Shown piece by piece: positions 1 to 8,473 of a stretch of DNA of 49,713 bases (the stretch's first letter is position 1; the number at the start of each line of letters is the position of its first letter). The notes under the pieces were generated by a model that searched no databases, was not told where the DNA came from, and saw nothing but the letters and a program-made list of their open reading frames with translations. Both the position numbers and the translations under genes were made by a program. The DNA is from Opitutales bacterium (GTDB taxonomy: Bacteria; Verrucomicrobiota; Verrucomicrobiia; Opitutales; Oceanipulchritudinaceae): the NCBI GenBank assembly GCA_016932335.1, contig JAFGCZ010000001.1, positions 1 through 49,713 of the forward strand, written 5' to 3'.

Positions 1-1
1 A

Positions 2-181
2 AGCTATGACTATCCAGTAGATGAGGCTAGCAGAATAAGCCTGAATTATCGACCAAGCGCTTCTAGCAGTAGCTCTTCAACCCAAGGTGATAGTTCAAGT
101 AGTGGCAGTAGAGTGCTGAAGGTATTAATTGTGTTATTATTCAAGCCTTTACTTAATCTGAGTTTTCTTTATTTTTTATGA
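2..181 (+). CDS. C-terminal fragment of an unknown protein (5' end outside window)
   Basis: An open frame runs in from the left edge and stops with TGA at 179-181, three bases before the exporter start codon, so it is probably the preceding gene of the same operon. The 59 visible codons contain no Met. They encode a polar stretch, a Ser-rich linker (runs such as SASSSSST and SSSSGS), then a hydrophobic tail (VLKVLIVLLF) that could be a membrane anchor. I do not recognise the family. It does not look like a lasso precursor: no Asp or Glu sits 7-9 residues after a plausible core start. Its closeness to the exporter suggests a role in the cluster, but that is inference. Confidence 0.45.
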   Translation, partial: SYDYPVDEASRISLNYRPSASSSSSSTQGDSSSSGSRVLKVLIVLLFKPLLNLSFLYFL

Positions 182-184
182 AAA

Positions 185-1912
185 ATGAACCTTTCAAAAC
201 TGACACAGTTTGCGCACTTTTATCTTAAAAGCTCTGGATGTAAGTTTTACCTGCTTCAGGTGTTAGAGGTTTTGAATAGTTCAGCAAAAGGGGTTGGAAT
301 GCTTCTGATACTTCCCTTGTTAAGTGTCTCTGGCTACTTAATGGAAGCTCCTTCAAATGGCATTGTTTACTGGATCACATCTAGTCTCAACCGCATGGAT
401 ATTGAGGTTGGTCTATTTACAATTCTTATACTTTATTTTGGTTTGAATATACTACTGGCATTATCGACATATTATCAGTCGACCACTGAAGCCATTCTAC
501 ATCAAAATTTCCTGCAAAAAATAAGATCAAATATTTTTGATAAGATCGTTCATTGTGAATGGAAATACCTTGTTACTCGAAAACAAAGCGATATCACATT
601 TACTTCAACAACAGACATACAGCAGGTTCATCTTGCTGGAATTCAATTTCTTAGATCTATAAAGTCCATCATTCAGCTTGTTGTAGGGCTTGTCGTCTGT
701 GCCTGTATATCCGCAAAGTTAACGCTGCTGGCATTTTTTACAGGAAGTATTTATTTTCTTTCTCAAGCTCTTTTCTATCGGAAAACCATACAAAATGCAG
801 CCTTCAATAGAGACGCATATAATCTTCTTTTCGGAGAAGTAATGGAAAGCCTTGGCTCACTAAAATTGATTAAAAGTCATGCCTTTGAAGGTATAAAGTC
901 AAAAGAATTTAGTCAAAAAGCTAAGGATCTTGGTCTTCAACTAGTAATTAGGCAAAAACTGACAAATCAACAAAAGCTACTGCAGACCATAATAATCACC
1001 ATGCTCATCGTCGTTTACACATGGATTGCGCTTACGTACTTAAATGTTGCAGGAACCATTTTAGCTCTTTTCATTTTGCTTTTGTACCGTGTATCAAATG
1101 TCATTAGTAGTCTAACAACCCAGATTACACTACTATTGGGAACGCTTCCTTCATTTGACTCTTATTGCCATCAAATAGGTGAAATGGATAAGCACATAGC
1201 TTCATACGCGACTCAGACAGATCAGGTCATCGATTTAGAAAATGAAATTGTACTAAAGAATGTCAGCTTTAGCTATTCAAATGAAGATGAACAGAGATTG
1301 AAAAATATCTCTTTGAGAATAAAAGTCAATCAAACAACGGCTATTATAGGATCCTCTGGTGCAGGAAAAACAACGTTGGTGGATACTTTACTGGGGCTTT
1401 TATCCCCAACATCTGGCCAATTGCTTGTCGATGGGCGAGAAATCACGCCTTCTCTTGTTAAGGCTTGGCAAAACACTATTGCTTATGTCCCTCAAGAGTC
1501 ATTTCTGCGACATGATACCATCCTGAATAACTTACGAGAGTTTGCCCCCAAAGCATCTCTCGAAGACGTAAAGCGATGCCTGCAAATAGCTCAGGCGTAT
1601 ACCTTTGTCTCAGACCTTCCGGAAGGGTTAAACACTGTTGTGGGGGACAGGGGAGTTCGCCTCTCCGGTGGGGAACGCCAACGGATCGTTCTAGCCAGAG
1701 CCCTTCTCCGGAAGCCAAAACTACTCATTTTAGATGAAGCAACGAGTAACCTCGATGGCCGAACTGAAAAAGCAATCCAAGATGCCATTGAGGAGCTGCA
1801 TGGCCATTTAACTATAGTGATTGTTGCCCACCGTTTGACTTCAATTGAAAATGCAGATTGCACAGTTATCCTGGAAAACGGACAATTAAAGAGCCCATAC
1901 CATATGGTCTAA
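185..1912 (+). CDS. ABC transporter, fused membrane and ATPase domains (lasso peptide exporter type)
   Basis: A 575-residue half-transporter. The N-terminal ~330 residues are hydrophobic with several membrane segments (ABC_membrane type). The C-terminal part is an ATPase with Walker A GSSGAGKTT (about residues 389-397), signature LSGGERQR (about 493-500) and Walker B LLILDEATSNLD (from about 513), followed by a conserved His in VAHRL. There is no N-terminal C39 peptidase domain, as usual for lasso exporters (D protein), because leader removal is done by the B proteins. It heads the run kinase, B2, B1, nucleotidyltransferase, cyclase on the same strand, so its likely job is export of, and immunity to, the mature peptide. 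The family call is secure; the substrate is inferred from context. Confidence 0.85.
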   Translation: MNLSKLTQFAHFYLKSSGCKFYLLQVLEVLNSSAKGVGMLLILPLLSVSGYLMEAPSNGIVYWITSSLNRMDIEVGLFTILILYFGLNILLALSTYYQSTTEAILHQNFLQKIRSNIFDKIVHCEWKYLVTRKQSDITFTSTTDIQQVHLAGIQFLRSIKSIIQLVVGLVVCACISAKLTLLAFFTGSIYFLSQALFYRKTIQNAAFNRDAYNLLFGEVMESLGSLKLIKSHAFEGIKSKEFSQKAKDLGLQLVIRQKLTNQQKLLQTIIITMLIVVYTWIALTYLNVAGTILALFILLLYRVSNVISSLTTQITLLLGTLPSFDSYCHQIGEMDKHIASYATQTDQVIDLENEIVLKNVSFSYSNEDEQRLKNISLRIKVNQTTAIIGSSGAGKTTLVDTLLGLLSPTSGQLLVDGREITPSLVKAWQNTIAYVPQESFLRHDTILNNLREFAPKASLEDVKRCLQIAQAYTFVSDLPEGLNTVVGDRGVRLSGGERQRIVLARALLRKPKLLILDEATSNLDGRTEKAIQDAIEELHGHLTIVIVAHRLTSIENADCTVILENGQLKSPYHMV

Positions 1913-2020
1913 AGCATTCCCTTAATGTGCTTTGAATTGTGAATGGTTTTATCGCAATTGTTTTTGCTATATCTATTTGATTTTATAAAGGAAATCATCT
2001 ATTTACCAACGATTAGCTGC

Positions 2021-2962
2021 ATGAGTTTTTCGCTTGATAAGTATACTGAGGTAAGAAATCGGTATTCTGCTTTTGGGCTTAATATTGTTTCCGAGATCGC
2101 GTTGCCCGAACTTTCCATTCCAGATGGAGATTTCGATATGGTTCATGTTGAAATTATCGAAGGTAAGGTTCCTCCTGCGATTGAAAACGCGAATGTCAGC
2201 ACTCCATACGTTCAAGCCTCTGGTAGTCAGTTCCTTTTTAATCTTCCTGGAAAAGGGCGGATTCTCGTTGAGCATGGTTGCCGCATTATTGTTGAACCCA
2301 CAGAAGAGTGTTCCTATGTAGAATTGTCTGTCTACTTGCTTTGCTCTGCTTTTGGGGCCTTATTTCATCAGCGAGGCATTACTGTTCTGCATTCAAGTGT
2401 GGTAAAAGTGGGAGATAGTTGTGCCGTGTTTTGTGGCGAATCCGGAGCAGGAAAATCAACCTTGGCGCGCTGTTTGGTGGAAAGAGGGTATAGGCTGCAG
2501 GGAGATGATTTAGGGGTTATCCATTTTCATGAAGATAAAGTGCCATATATACATCCGGCTTATCCTCAAATGAAACTGTGGAGTGAATCTCTAGACACAT
2601 TGGGGCATACCTCTGAAGGGCTTTCTCAGGTTATGCCGGATATGAATAAATTCCGAATTCCTGCAGACAACTATTTCCATAAAAAACCGCTAAAACTGGG
2701 GAAGGTTTACATGCTTTCCTATGGCGACGATTCCAATGTGATGCTTGCCTCTATAAATGGTTTTAGAAAATTTAATCTGTTGATGGAGAATATATATCGA
2801 ATACAGTTTGCTCACGCGATGGGAAGATCATCTCAGGTTTTCGATAATCTGAAGAGCATATCTCCGTTTCTTAATATGAATGAATTGAAGCGTCCTAAGT
2901 CATTTGAGTATATGCCGAATGTGCTCGATGCTTTAGAGGCGGATTTTTCCACATGGAGCTAG
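2021..2962 (+). CDS. HprK-related serine kinase of lasso peptide cluster
   Basis: A 313-residue protein if started at ATG 2021; an upstream ATG at 1943 would add 26 hydrophobic residues unlike the family. Walker A GESGAGKST is at about residues 139-147, followed by LQGDDLGVI, which resembles the catalytic region of HPr kinases. In lasso clusters such as the paeninodin type, this kinase phosphorylates the C-terminal serine side chain of the precursor. The gene starts 108 nt after the exporter and ends 4 nt before the B2 protease, so it is probably translated in one operon. The candidate precursor at 9054-9158 ends in Ser, which fits. It is not the regulator HprK of sugar control: no HPr or PTS gene is near. 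Confidence 0.8.
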   Translation: MSFSLDKYTEVRNRYSAFGLNIVSEIALPELSIPDGDFDMVHVEIIEGKVPPAIENANVSTPYVQASGSQFLFNLPGKGRILVEHGCRIIVEPTEECSYVELSVYLLCSAFGALFHQRGITVLHSSVVKVGDSCAVFCGESGAGKSTLARCLVERGYRLQGDDLGVIHFHEDKVPYIHPAYPQMKLWSESLDTLGHTSEGLSQVMPDMNKFRIPADNYFHKKPLKLGKVYMLSYGDDSNVMLASINGFRKFNLLMENIYRIQFAHAMGRSSQVFDNLKSISPFLNMNELKRPKSFEYMPNVLDALEADFSTWS

Positions 2963-2966
2963 TACG

Positions 2967-3407
2967 ATGAGTGTTTTGAGGAAAGCGTGCACTTTTTTGA
3001 AGCAGTCAACTAGAAGAAAACTGCTTTTGGGGGAGGCTGTGTTGGGCTTTACTCTTTTTCGAGTTTTATCCTTTGCTCTTCCATTTCGGGTTTTCTCAAA
3101 ACTGATTGGTAAACAGTGTTCTGATTCCCGCAAAAAACTGGAACCATTGCCCAGTGTGTTGAAAGACATTTCGTGGGCAGTTAATCGGGCCTGTGTCGTA
3201 GCCCCTTGGGGGAGAAAATGCTTGATCAATGCACTGACCGCTAAATGGCTCTCGAAGCAATACGGGGTTGAAACCGTCTACTATTTAGGCGTTGGGCGCG
3301 ATGAGCACGGAAAGCTGGTTTATCACGCATGGCTAAAGTACGATGAATATGTTGTTTCTGGGGGAAGTGCCGATTCTTTTTATAAAGTACTTGGCTTATT
3401 TAAATAA
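2967..3407 (+). CDS. Lasso peptide biosynthesis B2 protein (transglutaminase-like leader peptidase)
   Basis: A 146-residue protein of the Transglut_core3 type. It shows the family Cys in WGRKCLINAL (C85) and His in VYHAWLKYD (H120), the expected Cys-His pair of the leader-cleaving cysteine protease. In split B systems B2 cuts the leader while the PqqD-like B1 presents it, and B1 follows immediately here (start codon 21 nt after this stop). The N-terminal ~45 residues are basic then hydrophobic, as is common in B2 proteins. It starts 4 nt after the kinase stop. The length is normal for the family and no key residue appears lost. Confidence 0.87.
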   Translation: MSVLRKACTFLKQSTRRKLLLGEAVLGFTLFRVLSFALPFRVFSKLIGKQCSDSRKKLEPLPSVLKDISWAVNRACVVAPWGRKCLINALTAKWLSKQYGVETVYYLGVGRDEHGKLVYHAWLKYDEYVVSGGSADSFYKVLGLFK

Positions 3408-3428
3408 CGGTGTTTGAATTTAGAAACT

Positions 3429-3713
3429 ATGAGTAATCATTTTCTTCTAGATCAAACGATTGTTCGAAATTCAGAGCTTTCCTTTACTGAAATCGATGGA
3501 GAAACCGTTGTCATGAATGTGGAGACTGGAAACTACTATGGAATTGATGAGGTGGGATCCAGAATTTGGGAGCTCTTAAAAGAACCACTTTCCATAAAGG
3601 ATTTGTGCGTAAGCCTTACGGAAGAATATGACGCTGATCTGGAAACCATACAGGGGGACCTTCTTCCGTATTTACAGGAGCTGATAACGGAAAATCTGAT
3701 TAAAGAGGTCTAA
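3429..3713 (+). CDS. PqqD-like leader-binding protein (lasso B1 / RRE)
   Basis: A 94-residue PqqD-fold protein. It begins with a short polar segment and has ETVVMNVETGNYYGIDEVG followed by RIWELL, the usual PqqD signature, then two helices ending in LQELITENLIKEV. Such proteins are RiPP recognition elements that bind the precursor leader through a Tyr/Trp-x-x-Pro-x-Leu motif and hand it to B2 and the cyclase. I chose ATG 3429 over an in-frame TTG at 3414. The candidate precursor downstream carries W-K-K-P-S-L, the matching ligand. The gene sits directly between B2 and the nucleotidyltransferase. Confidence 0.87.
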   Translation: MSNHFLLDQTIVRNSELSFTEIDGETVVMNVETGNYYGIDEVGSRIWELLKEPLSIKDLCVSLTEEYDADLETIQGDLLPYLQELITENLIKEV

Positions 3714-3731
3714 GCGTAAGCTTTATTCAAA

Positions 3732-4919
3732 ATGGCTAAGCAGTGGCAGTCACCATCTATAGAATTCGATTTTATTTGTTATCTGTTCTCCGAGTTTGTT
3801 TCTGCGGATGGCTTTACTAAAGACTTTGCGAAAAAAGGAGATCTGGACTGGCATCGCGTCTTGGGGTTGATCCACCATCACCGTTTTGAGGCTGTTGCCA
3901 AGCGCTATGTAGAAAAATGTCCTGAGGGTGCCCCCGAGAATTTCATTGATCAGGTAAAAACCATTTATAAGCAGAAGTGCCTCAAAAATCTGCAATTGGT
4001 TGGTTATTTAAATATTTTCAGGCAGCTTTTTGAGGCGCACGACATCTCTTTTATCGTCATCAAGGGGCCGCTTTTGTCTCAGGCTTTATATGGGGATATA
4101 AATACCCGCTTTTCGGGCGATTTGGACATTCTCATTGATCAAGAAGATATCCAAAAAGCACACGAACTTCTGCTGGAGAAGGGGTTTACTCCGTTACGCC
4201 AGGAAGGCTTTGAAGATTATGTGCGGTTGTATTTCTGGAGTCAAAAAGACTTGGCCTATATCTACGAAAATCAGTTTCGGGTAGAAATCCATACGCGCTT
4301 GGAGGTCAACCACGCATTATTTCCTCTAAAGATGAGTGATTGGGATAAATATACCCAGATGCAGGTGTATGGAGGGAACGAATATCGCATTTTTAAGGAT
4401 GAAATCCAACTGATCTATCTTGCTTTTCATGGGACGAAGCACCTGTGGCAGCGGCTGTTTTGGTTGCTGGATGTGGCACAACTAAGCAAACGATTCTCTG
4501 CTGAGAAGAAAGCTGGACTGGTAACCTTGTCAAAGCGCTTCAAATCGCAATATGCATTCAAATCCGCATTAAGGTTTGCAGACTGCTTTACTGAAGGTGG
4601 TTTGCTAAAAGGGGATACCAAGGCGCTGGAACCCTTCTCATCTATTTATAACGACTATTGGATGAGGGATGATATAGCAATCCGTGAACCGGAAAGTGCT
4701 GCTAAACGTATTATGAAGCGGTTCTGTTATCGATCTTACAAAGCTTATTATTTTCGAGGAGTTAAGGTGTGGGCTTATGATTTTGCGTCTATGTTTTTTC
4801 TTCCGGGAGGAAATGAATTCAAGTTTGCGAAGCTTCCTTACCGTTTCCGCTGGGGGTATTTCGCTTTAAGGCCTGTTTTGCTGACAAAGAGAATTTTGAT
4901 TCGAGGGAAGTCGCTATGA
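3732..4919 (+). CDS. Nucleotidyltransferase family protein (NTP_transf_5-like) of lasso cluster
   Basis: A 395-residue protein of the large nucleotidyltransferase family found in many lasso and polysaccharide clusters. The diagnostic block is FIVIKGPLLSQ followed by RFSGDLDILID, with the metal-binding Asp pair D130 and D132. In clusters with an HprK-like kinase, relatives have been linked to further modification of the phosphorylated C-terminus, so a similar role is plausible but inferred. The stop overlaps the start of the cyclase (ATGA at 4916-4919), a sign of translational coupling. The substrate cannot be read from the sequence. Confidence 0.75.
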   Translation: MAKQWQSPSIEFDFICYLFSEFVSADGFTKDFAKKGDLDWHRVLGLIHHHRFEAVAKRYVEKCPEGAPENFIDQVKTIYKQKCLKNLQLVGYLNIFRQLFEAHDISFIVIKGPLLSQALYGDINTRFSGDLDILIDQEDIQKAHELLLEKGFTPLRQEGFEDYVRLYFWSQKDLAYIYENQFRVEIHTRLEVNHALFPLKMSDWDKYTQMQVYGGNEYRIFKDEIQLIYLAFHGTKHLWQRLFWLLDVAQLSKRFSAEKKAGLVTLSKRFKSQYAFKSALRFADCFTEGGLLKGDTKALEPFSSIYNDYWMRDDIAIREPESAAKRIMKRFCYRSYKAYYFRGVKVWAYDFASMFFLPGGNEFKFAKLPYRFRWGYFALRPVLLTKRILIRGKSL

Positions 4920-6796
4920 GTGTTATTTTCGGCATATTCAACCGAAAGGGGAACCCTATCGGGGATGAAGTGGACACCATGTATGGGGCTATGAAGCGCT
5001 TCCCGCATGAGTCGCACGCCATTATTCGCAAGGGGAATTGTGCCTTTGGGCATATGTTAACCTATAATACGCCGGAGGCCCGCTATGAATCCATGCCCAT
5101 CTGGTTTGAGCAGGAGCAAACTCTCTTTGTCTGCGAAGGGCGCATCGATAACCGTCAGGAATTGTTTGAAGTCCTCAAAATACCGCTCCCTGAGCAGCCT
5201 ACAATGTCGGATGGTTCACTGATGCTCCAAGCCTACCTCAAATGGGGGGAGGAATGTATTCATAAGTTTTTGGGCAAGTGGAGCCTTTCGGTGTTCCAGG
5301 CGCGGACGCAGGAGCTATTTTTGGCGCGAGATAAGTTCGACTACACCTGCCTGCACTATTTTGTGAACGAGGAGTATGTGGTTTTTGCATCTTCGCCCTA
5401 TGGGCTGACCGCGTTGCCCTTAATCGGCAAGGAAATCAATCTGGAGACCTTTGCGGGGTTGATGGTGATTATTCCCGATTTGCTCAAAGAGCATATCTAC
5501 AAGCATGTTAGAACGCTTCAGCCCAGCCACTTTGCCAAATATACCCGCGAAAAGCACTCCATCGAGCGCTACTGGAGCTTTTATAACTGGCAGCCGGATA
5601 GAACCCGCAAATGGGCGGACCATGTGGAGGAAATGTTCTATGTGTTTAATCTGGCGGTGAAAGATCGCCTGCGCAGCGAAAAACCAGTTGCCGGAACCCT
5701 TAGTGGTGGGCTGGATTCCAGCACCGTTTGCTCTCTGGCGGCAGAGCATTTGGCCAAGCAGGGCAAACGGCTAACCACCTATACGCATGTGCCTTTGTAT
5801 GAACCTTCGGCCAGTTTAGGAAAAAATATTTTTGGCGATGAACGCCCCTTTGTGGAGGATATTGTGAAGGCCAGTGGGCATATTGACCCTATTTTTCTCA
5901 ATTCTGACGATATTTCAGTTTTAGAGGGGATAGAGCGTGGATTTGATATGGCCGGTGGTGTCATCCCTGCCGTGGTGAATGCTTACTGGTTAGTGGATAT
6001 CTTTTCAAGGGCGCAAAAGGCTGGGGTTGGGGCTATGTTGCAAGCGGATTTCGGAAATTCGAATATCTCCTGGACTGTGCCGGAGTATCTTTTGCCGATG
6101 CCAATATTGCGGGATAGGGTAGGGCTTCTAAAAGCGGTAAAAAAGAAATATATTCGTGCGATTCTGTATGGGAATAACCCTCTGGGGAAAGCGTATAAAG
6201 GGGTTGTAGGCCGAAAGAGTCGATGGCAGAATCGATCCTACTTAACATCCCAATTCTGTGACAAGCTAAAGCTCGAAGAGCGTTTAAAGGCTTCCGATTT
6301 TCCATCCAATTCTCTTTACCATTTTACAGATCCAATCGCCTGCCGAAATCTGATTTATGAGGTAAATGCCATGCGCTTACTGATTTCCGGGCACATGGGC
6401 TTATTTTGCGGAATGGAAGTAAGGGATCCTTGCACGGATATTCGAGTTATAGAGGCTTTTACCAAAATTCCACACGAGCTCTTCTTGCAAGATCAGAACC
6501 GTTGGCTGGTGCGTGATATGATGCAAGGCCGTCTTCCGGAGAGTGTGCGGCTAAACCCGGGTAGGGGGCGGCAAAGCTCTGATGTCGGTGCTCGCATTTT
6601 TGCCCAGCGAAAGGATGTTGAAGCGAGGATTACTGCGATGATGGGTAGGGATGTTGAGCGATACATAGATGTGACGCGATTGGAGAACGCCTGGCAACAA
6701 TGCATGGCCCAAGATACTACAGAAAACACCTTTGACTTGATTCAGGTGTTTACGCTGATGAGATACATTTCAGCAGGTTCTCTTGTAGATGAATGA
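4916..6796 (+). CDS. Asparagine synthetase-like lasso cyclase (C protein)
   Basis: A 626-residue protein with an N-terminal Ntn-type glutaminase-like domain and a C-terminal synthetase domain. The pyrophosphatase loop SGGLDSS is at residues 263-269. In true AsnB the second residue is the catalytic Cys; here the protein begins MSVIFGIF, so it has no glutaminase nucleophile. That is the pattern of lasso cyclases, which use ATP to adenylate an Asp or Glu side chain and let the core N-terminal amine attack it, without ammonia from glutamine. The start is fixed by the 4-nt ATGA overlap with the upstream gene. It is the last gene of the first block; a short gap with a hairpin follows. An ordinary asparagine synthetase is unlikely given the neighbours and the missing Cys. 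Confidence 0.87.
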   Translation: MSVIFGIFNRKGNPIGDEVDTMYGAMKRFPHESHAIIRKGNCAFGHMLTYNTPEARYESMPIWFEQEQTLFVCEGRIDNRQELFEVLKIPLPEQPTMSDGSLMLQAYLKWGEECIHKFLGKWSLSVFQARTQELFLARDKFDYTCLHYFVNEEYVVFASSPYGLTALPLIGKEINLETFAGLMVIIPDLLKEHIYKHVRTLQPSHFAKYTREKHSIERYWSFYNWQPDRTRKWADHVEEMFYVFNLAVKDRLRSEKPVAGTLSGGLDSSTVCSLAAEHLAKQGKRLTTYTHVPLYEPSASLGKNIFGDERPFVEDIVKASGHIDPIFLNSDDISVLEGIERGFDMAGGVIPAVVNAYWLVDIFSRAQKAGVGAMLQADFGNSNISWTVPEYLLPMPILRDRVGLLKAVKKKYIRAILYGNNPLGKAYKGVVGRKSRWQNRSYLTSQFCDKLKLEERLKASDFPSNSLYHFTDPIACRNLIYEVNAMRLLISGHMGLFCGMEVRDPCTDIRVIEAFTKIPHELFLQDQNRWLVRDMMQGRLPESVRLNPGRGRQSSDVGARIFAQRKDVEARITAMMGRDVERYIDVTRLENAWQQCMAQDTTENTFDLIQVFTLMRYISAGSLVDE

Positions 6797-6948
6797 TTTA
6801 GATATTAGTAAATCTTATTTATTTTTCGAGGAATGGTTTTGTGTCATAATAGGTTGATAATTAGTTGACGTTTTTATTTTAACCACTAGGGTATCACTTC
6901 TAGTGGTTATTCCACTCTTAAGCAAATCACCCCAATAGTATAATAAAC
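6797..6948 (+). promoter_or_regulatory. Intergenic break between cyclase and tail-collar block, with hairpin
   Basis: This AT-rich 152-nt gap separates two same-strand blocks. It holds a perfect 9-bp inverted repeat (AACCACTAG at 6881-6889, CTAGTGGTT at 6900-6908) with a 10-nt loop. A T-rich run lies before the stem, not after it, so it is not a standard intrinsic terminator. It could be an operator, a processing stem or a weak attenuator. Confidence 0.4.
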
Positions 6949-7326
6949 GTGACTCAGTTAAGTTATACAACATTCAAACCGCTTCTACACCAGAAGTTCA
7001 AAGTAAAGCTGCCCGAAGTAAGGCCGGAGTTAAAGGATGTTCCAGGTTTTTGCGAATCGAAGGAGCTGGATATTGAACTGGTAGAAATTACAGAGAAAAA
7101 CAGAGATACACACGATTCTTTTTCTCTTATCTTTCGTGGCCCGGAAGATACGTTGTTACCTCAGAAAAGCTATGCCGTGCAAAATGATACTCTAGGAACG
7201 GAGAATATTTTCTTAGTTGCTGTAGGCGAGTCCTTTGAGGGAGAAAGGGATTCTGCGAGAAAAACGGGTTATCTATATCAGGCTGTTTTCAGCTGCCTGA
7301 AAAAGAAAGATGAGGCATCTTCATGA
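6949..7326 (+). CDS. DUF6916-like small protein preceding tail-collar genes
   Basis: A 125-residue soluble protein starting with GTG at 6949, with no signal peptide. It matches my recollection of the DUF6916-type proteins found before phage tail-collar genes: a beta-rich fold with FSLIFRGP, then LLPQKSYAVQND and a C-terminal YLYQAVFS strand. The function is unknown. Its stop overlaps the next start (ATGA at 7323-7326), so it is coupled to the first collar protein and may be its partner or assembly factor. The family name is from recall and should be treated as likely, not proven. Confidence 0.6.
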   Translation: MTQLSYTTFKPLLHQKFKVKLPEVRPELKDVPGFCESKELDIELVEITEKNRDTHDSFSLIFRGPEDTLLPQKSYAVQNDTLGTENIFLVAVGESFEGERDSARKTGYLYQAVFSCLKKKDEASS

Positions 7327-7877
7327 GTGATCCATATCTTGGTCAAATAAAAAAAATGGCGTTCAACTGGCCTCCTCGAAACTATGCATGTTGTGATGGT
7401 GCTGAGGTAGTTATTTCTGCTAACCAGGCACTTTATTCTCTTCTCGGAAATCAGTTTGGAGGATCTTATCCAAATACGTTCAAATTACCGGATTTGCGCG
7501 GGAGAACTCCAGTAGGAATTGATTATGACTCTATTGGCTACAACAATCAAGGCACTCAAGGAGGTTTAGAGGCAGTCGTATTATCGGTCCAAGAGATGCC
7601 GGCACATACTCATGGCTTAATGGCTATGCCAACAGATGGTGAATATCCATTGCCTGCCGTTATAACTCAAACAGAAGATGGTAAGGTTTTTGCGAGGTCG
7701 GTCCTCGCTAGTGATCATAGCAGTGTATCCATCTATGCTGAAGATGATAATATGTCAGCCTTGAGCGTCGCTACTTCATCTACCGTTGGTGGTAATCAAG
7801 GGCATAGCAATCTTCAACCAAGTCTCGTAATTAATTTTGTTATCGCACTGGCTGGGTTATACCCTCAGCGGTGGTAG
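7323..7877 (+). CDS. Phage tail-collar (microcystin-dependent-protein-like) protein 1
   Basis: A 184-residue protein with the tail-collar fold. The N-terminal block SDPYLGQIKKMAFNWPPRNY is followed by LYSLLGNQFGG and FKLPDLRGRTPVG, the diagnostic collar motif. Next come EMPAHTHGL and a C-terminal block SLVINFVIALAGLYPQ. This is the first of three tandem paralogues (next starts at 7899 and 8474). Outside phages such proteins occur in sets of three in non-phage clusters, with an unknown cell-surface or assembly role. No other phage genes are near, so this is not a prophage fragment. The association with a lasso cluster is what makes it interesting. Confidence 0.82.
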   Translation: MSDPYLGQIKKMAFNWPPRNYACCDGAEVVISANQALYSLLGNQFGGSYPNTFKLPDLRGRTPVGIDYDSIGYNNQGTQGGLEAVVLSVQEMPAHTHGLMAMPTDGEYPLPAVITQTEDGKVFARSVLASDHSSVSIYAEDDNMSALSVATSSTVGGNQGHSNLQPSLVINFVIALAGLYPQRW

Positions 7878-7898
7878 CACAGGAAAGGGAACTACATC

Positions 7899-8456
7899 AT
7901 GAGTGAAGCTTATGTAGGAGAAATCCGTATGTTTGGGGGTAATTTTGCTCCCGTAAATTGGTTTTTTTGCAATGGGGCATTACTTCCTATCTCAGGGAAT
8001 GAAACTTTATTTTCGTTAATTGGGACGACATATGGTGGCGATGGGATGTCGAGTTTCGGTTTGCCTGATTTTCGCGGCCGTATACCCGTTCATCAAGGGC
8101 AGGGACCTGGGCTTAGTAATCGTTATATGGGTTCCCGTTACGGTGTAGAGAATGTGACGCTGACGCTTGAAAATATGCCTGCTCACTCGCACACATTGCA
8201 GGCATCAACTGACACTGCGACTATGAGCGAACCTGAAGGGAATGTTTTGGCGACTGGAGAGATTGTTACTGATGGTCAGGGGAATCCTGGTGTTGGATCT
8301 GTTGAATTGTATTCAACTGTTAGTTCAAAACTTGCAAACTTCGAAGATGTTGCGGTTGACAGTTGTGGGGGTGGATACGCTCATCCGAATTGTATGCCTA
8401 CGTTGGCAATAAACTATATTATATGTTCTCGGGGCTTATACCCTCCAAGATCATAA
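7899..8456 (+). CDS. Phage tail-collar (microcystin-dependent-protein-like) protein 2
   Basis: A 185-residue paralogue with the same layout: AYVGEIRMFGGNFAPVNW, then LFSLIGTTYGG, FGLPDFRGRIPVH, NMPAHSHTL, and a C-terminal LAINYIICSRGLYPPR. A good ribosome binding site (AGGAAAGGGA, ending about 8 nt before ATG) supports the start. The gap to the first copy is 21 nt and to the third 17 nt, so the three are co-transcribed. It is closest to the family consensus of the three, because the LPDFRGR block and the His pair are both intact. Confidence 0.84.
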   Translation: MSEAYVGEIRMFGGNFAPVNWFFCNGALLPISGNETLFSLIGTTYGGDGMSSFGLPDFRGRIPVHQGQGPGLSNRYMGSRYGVENVTLTLENMPAHSHTLQASTDTATMSEPEGNVLATGEIVTDGQGNPGVGSVELYSTVSSKLANFEDVAVDSCGGGYAHPNCMPTLAINYIICSRGLYPPRS

Positions 8457-8473
8457 AAAAGGGAGACTTTGTT

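Noticed and set aside
2..181. Left-edge fragment as the lasso precursor
   Set aside because: No core start with Asp/Glu at 7-9 can be placed before the hydrophobic tail, and the ORF at 9054-9158 fits much better.
4916..6796. Ordinary asparagine synthetase B
   Set aside because: The catalytic Cys2 is missing and the gene is coupled to lasso B1/B2/kinase genes.
6881..6908. Hairpin as an intrinsic terminator of the cyclase operon
   Set aside because: No T-tract follows the stem on either strand; kept only as an unexplained inverted repeat.
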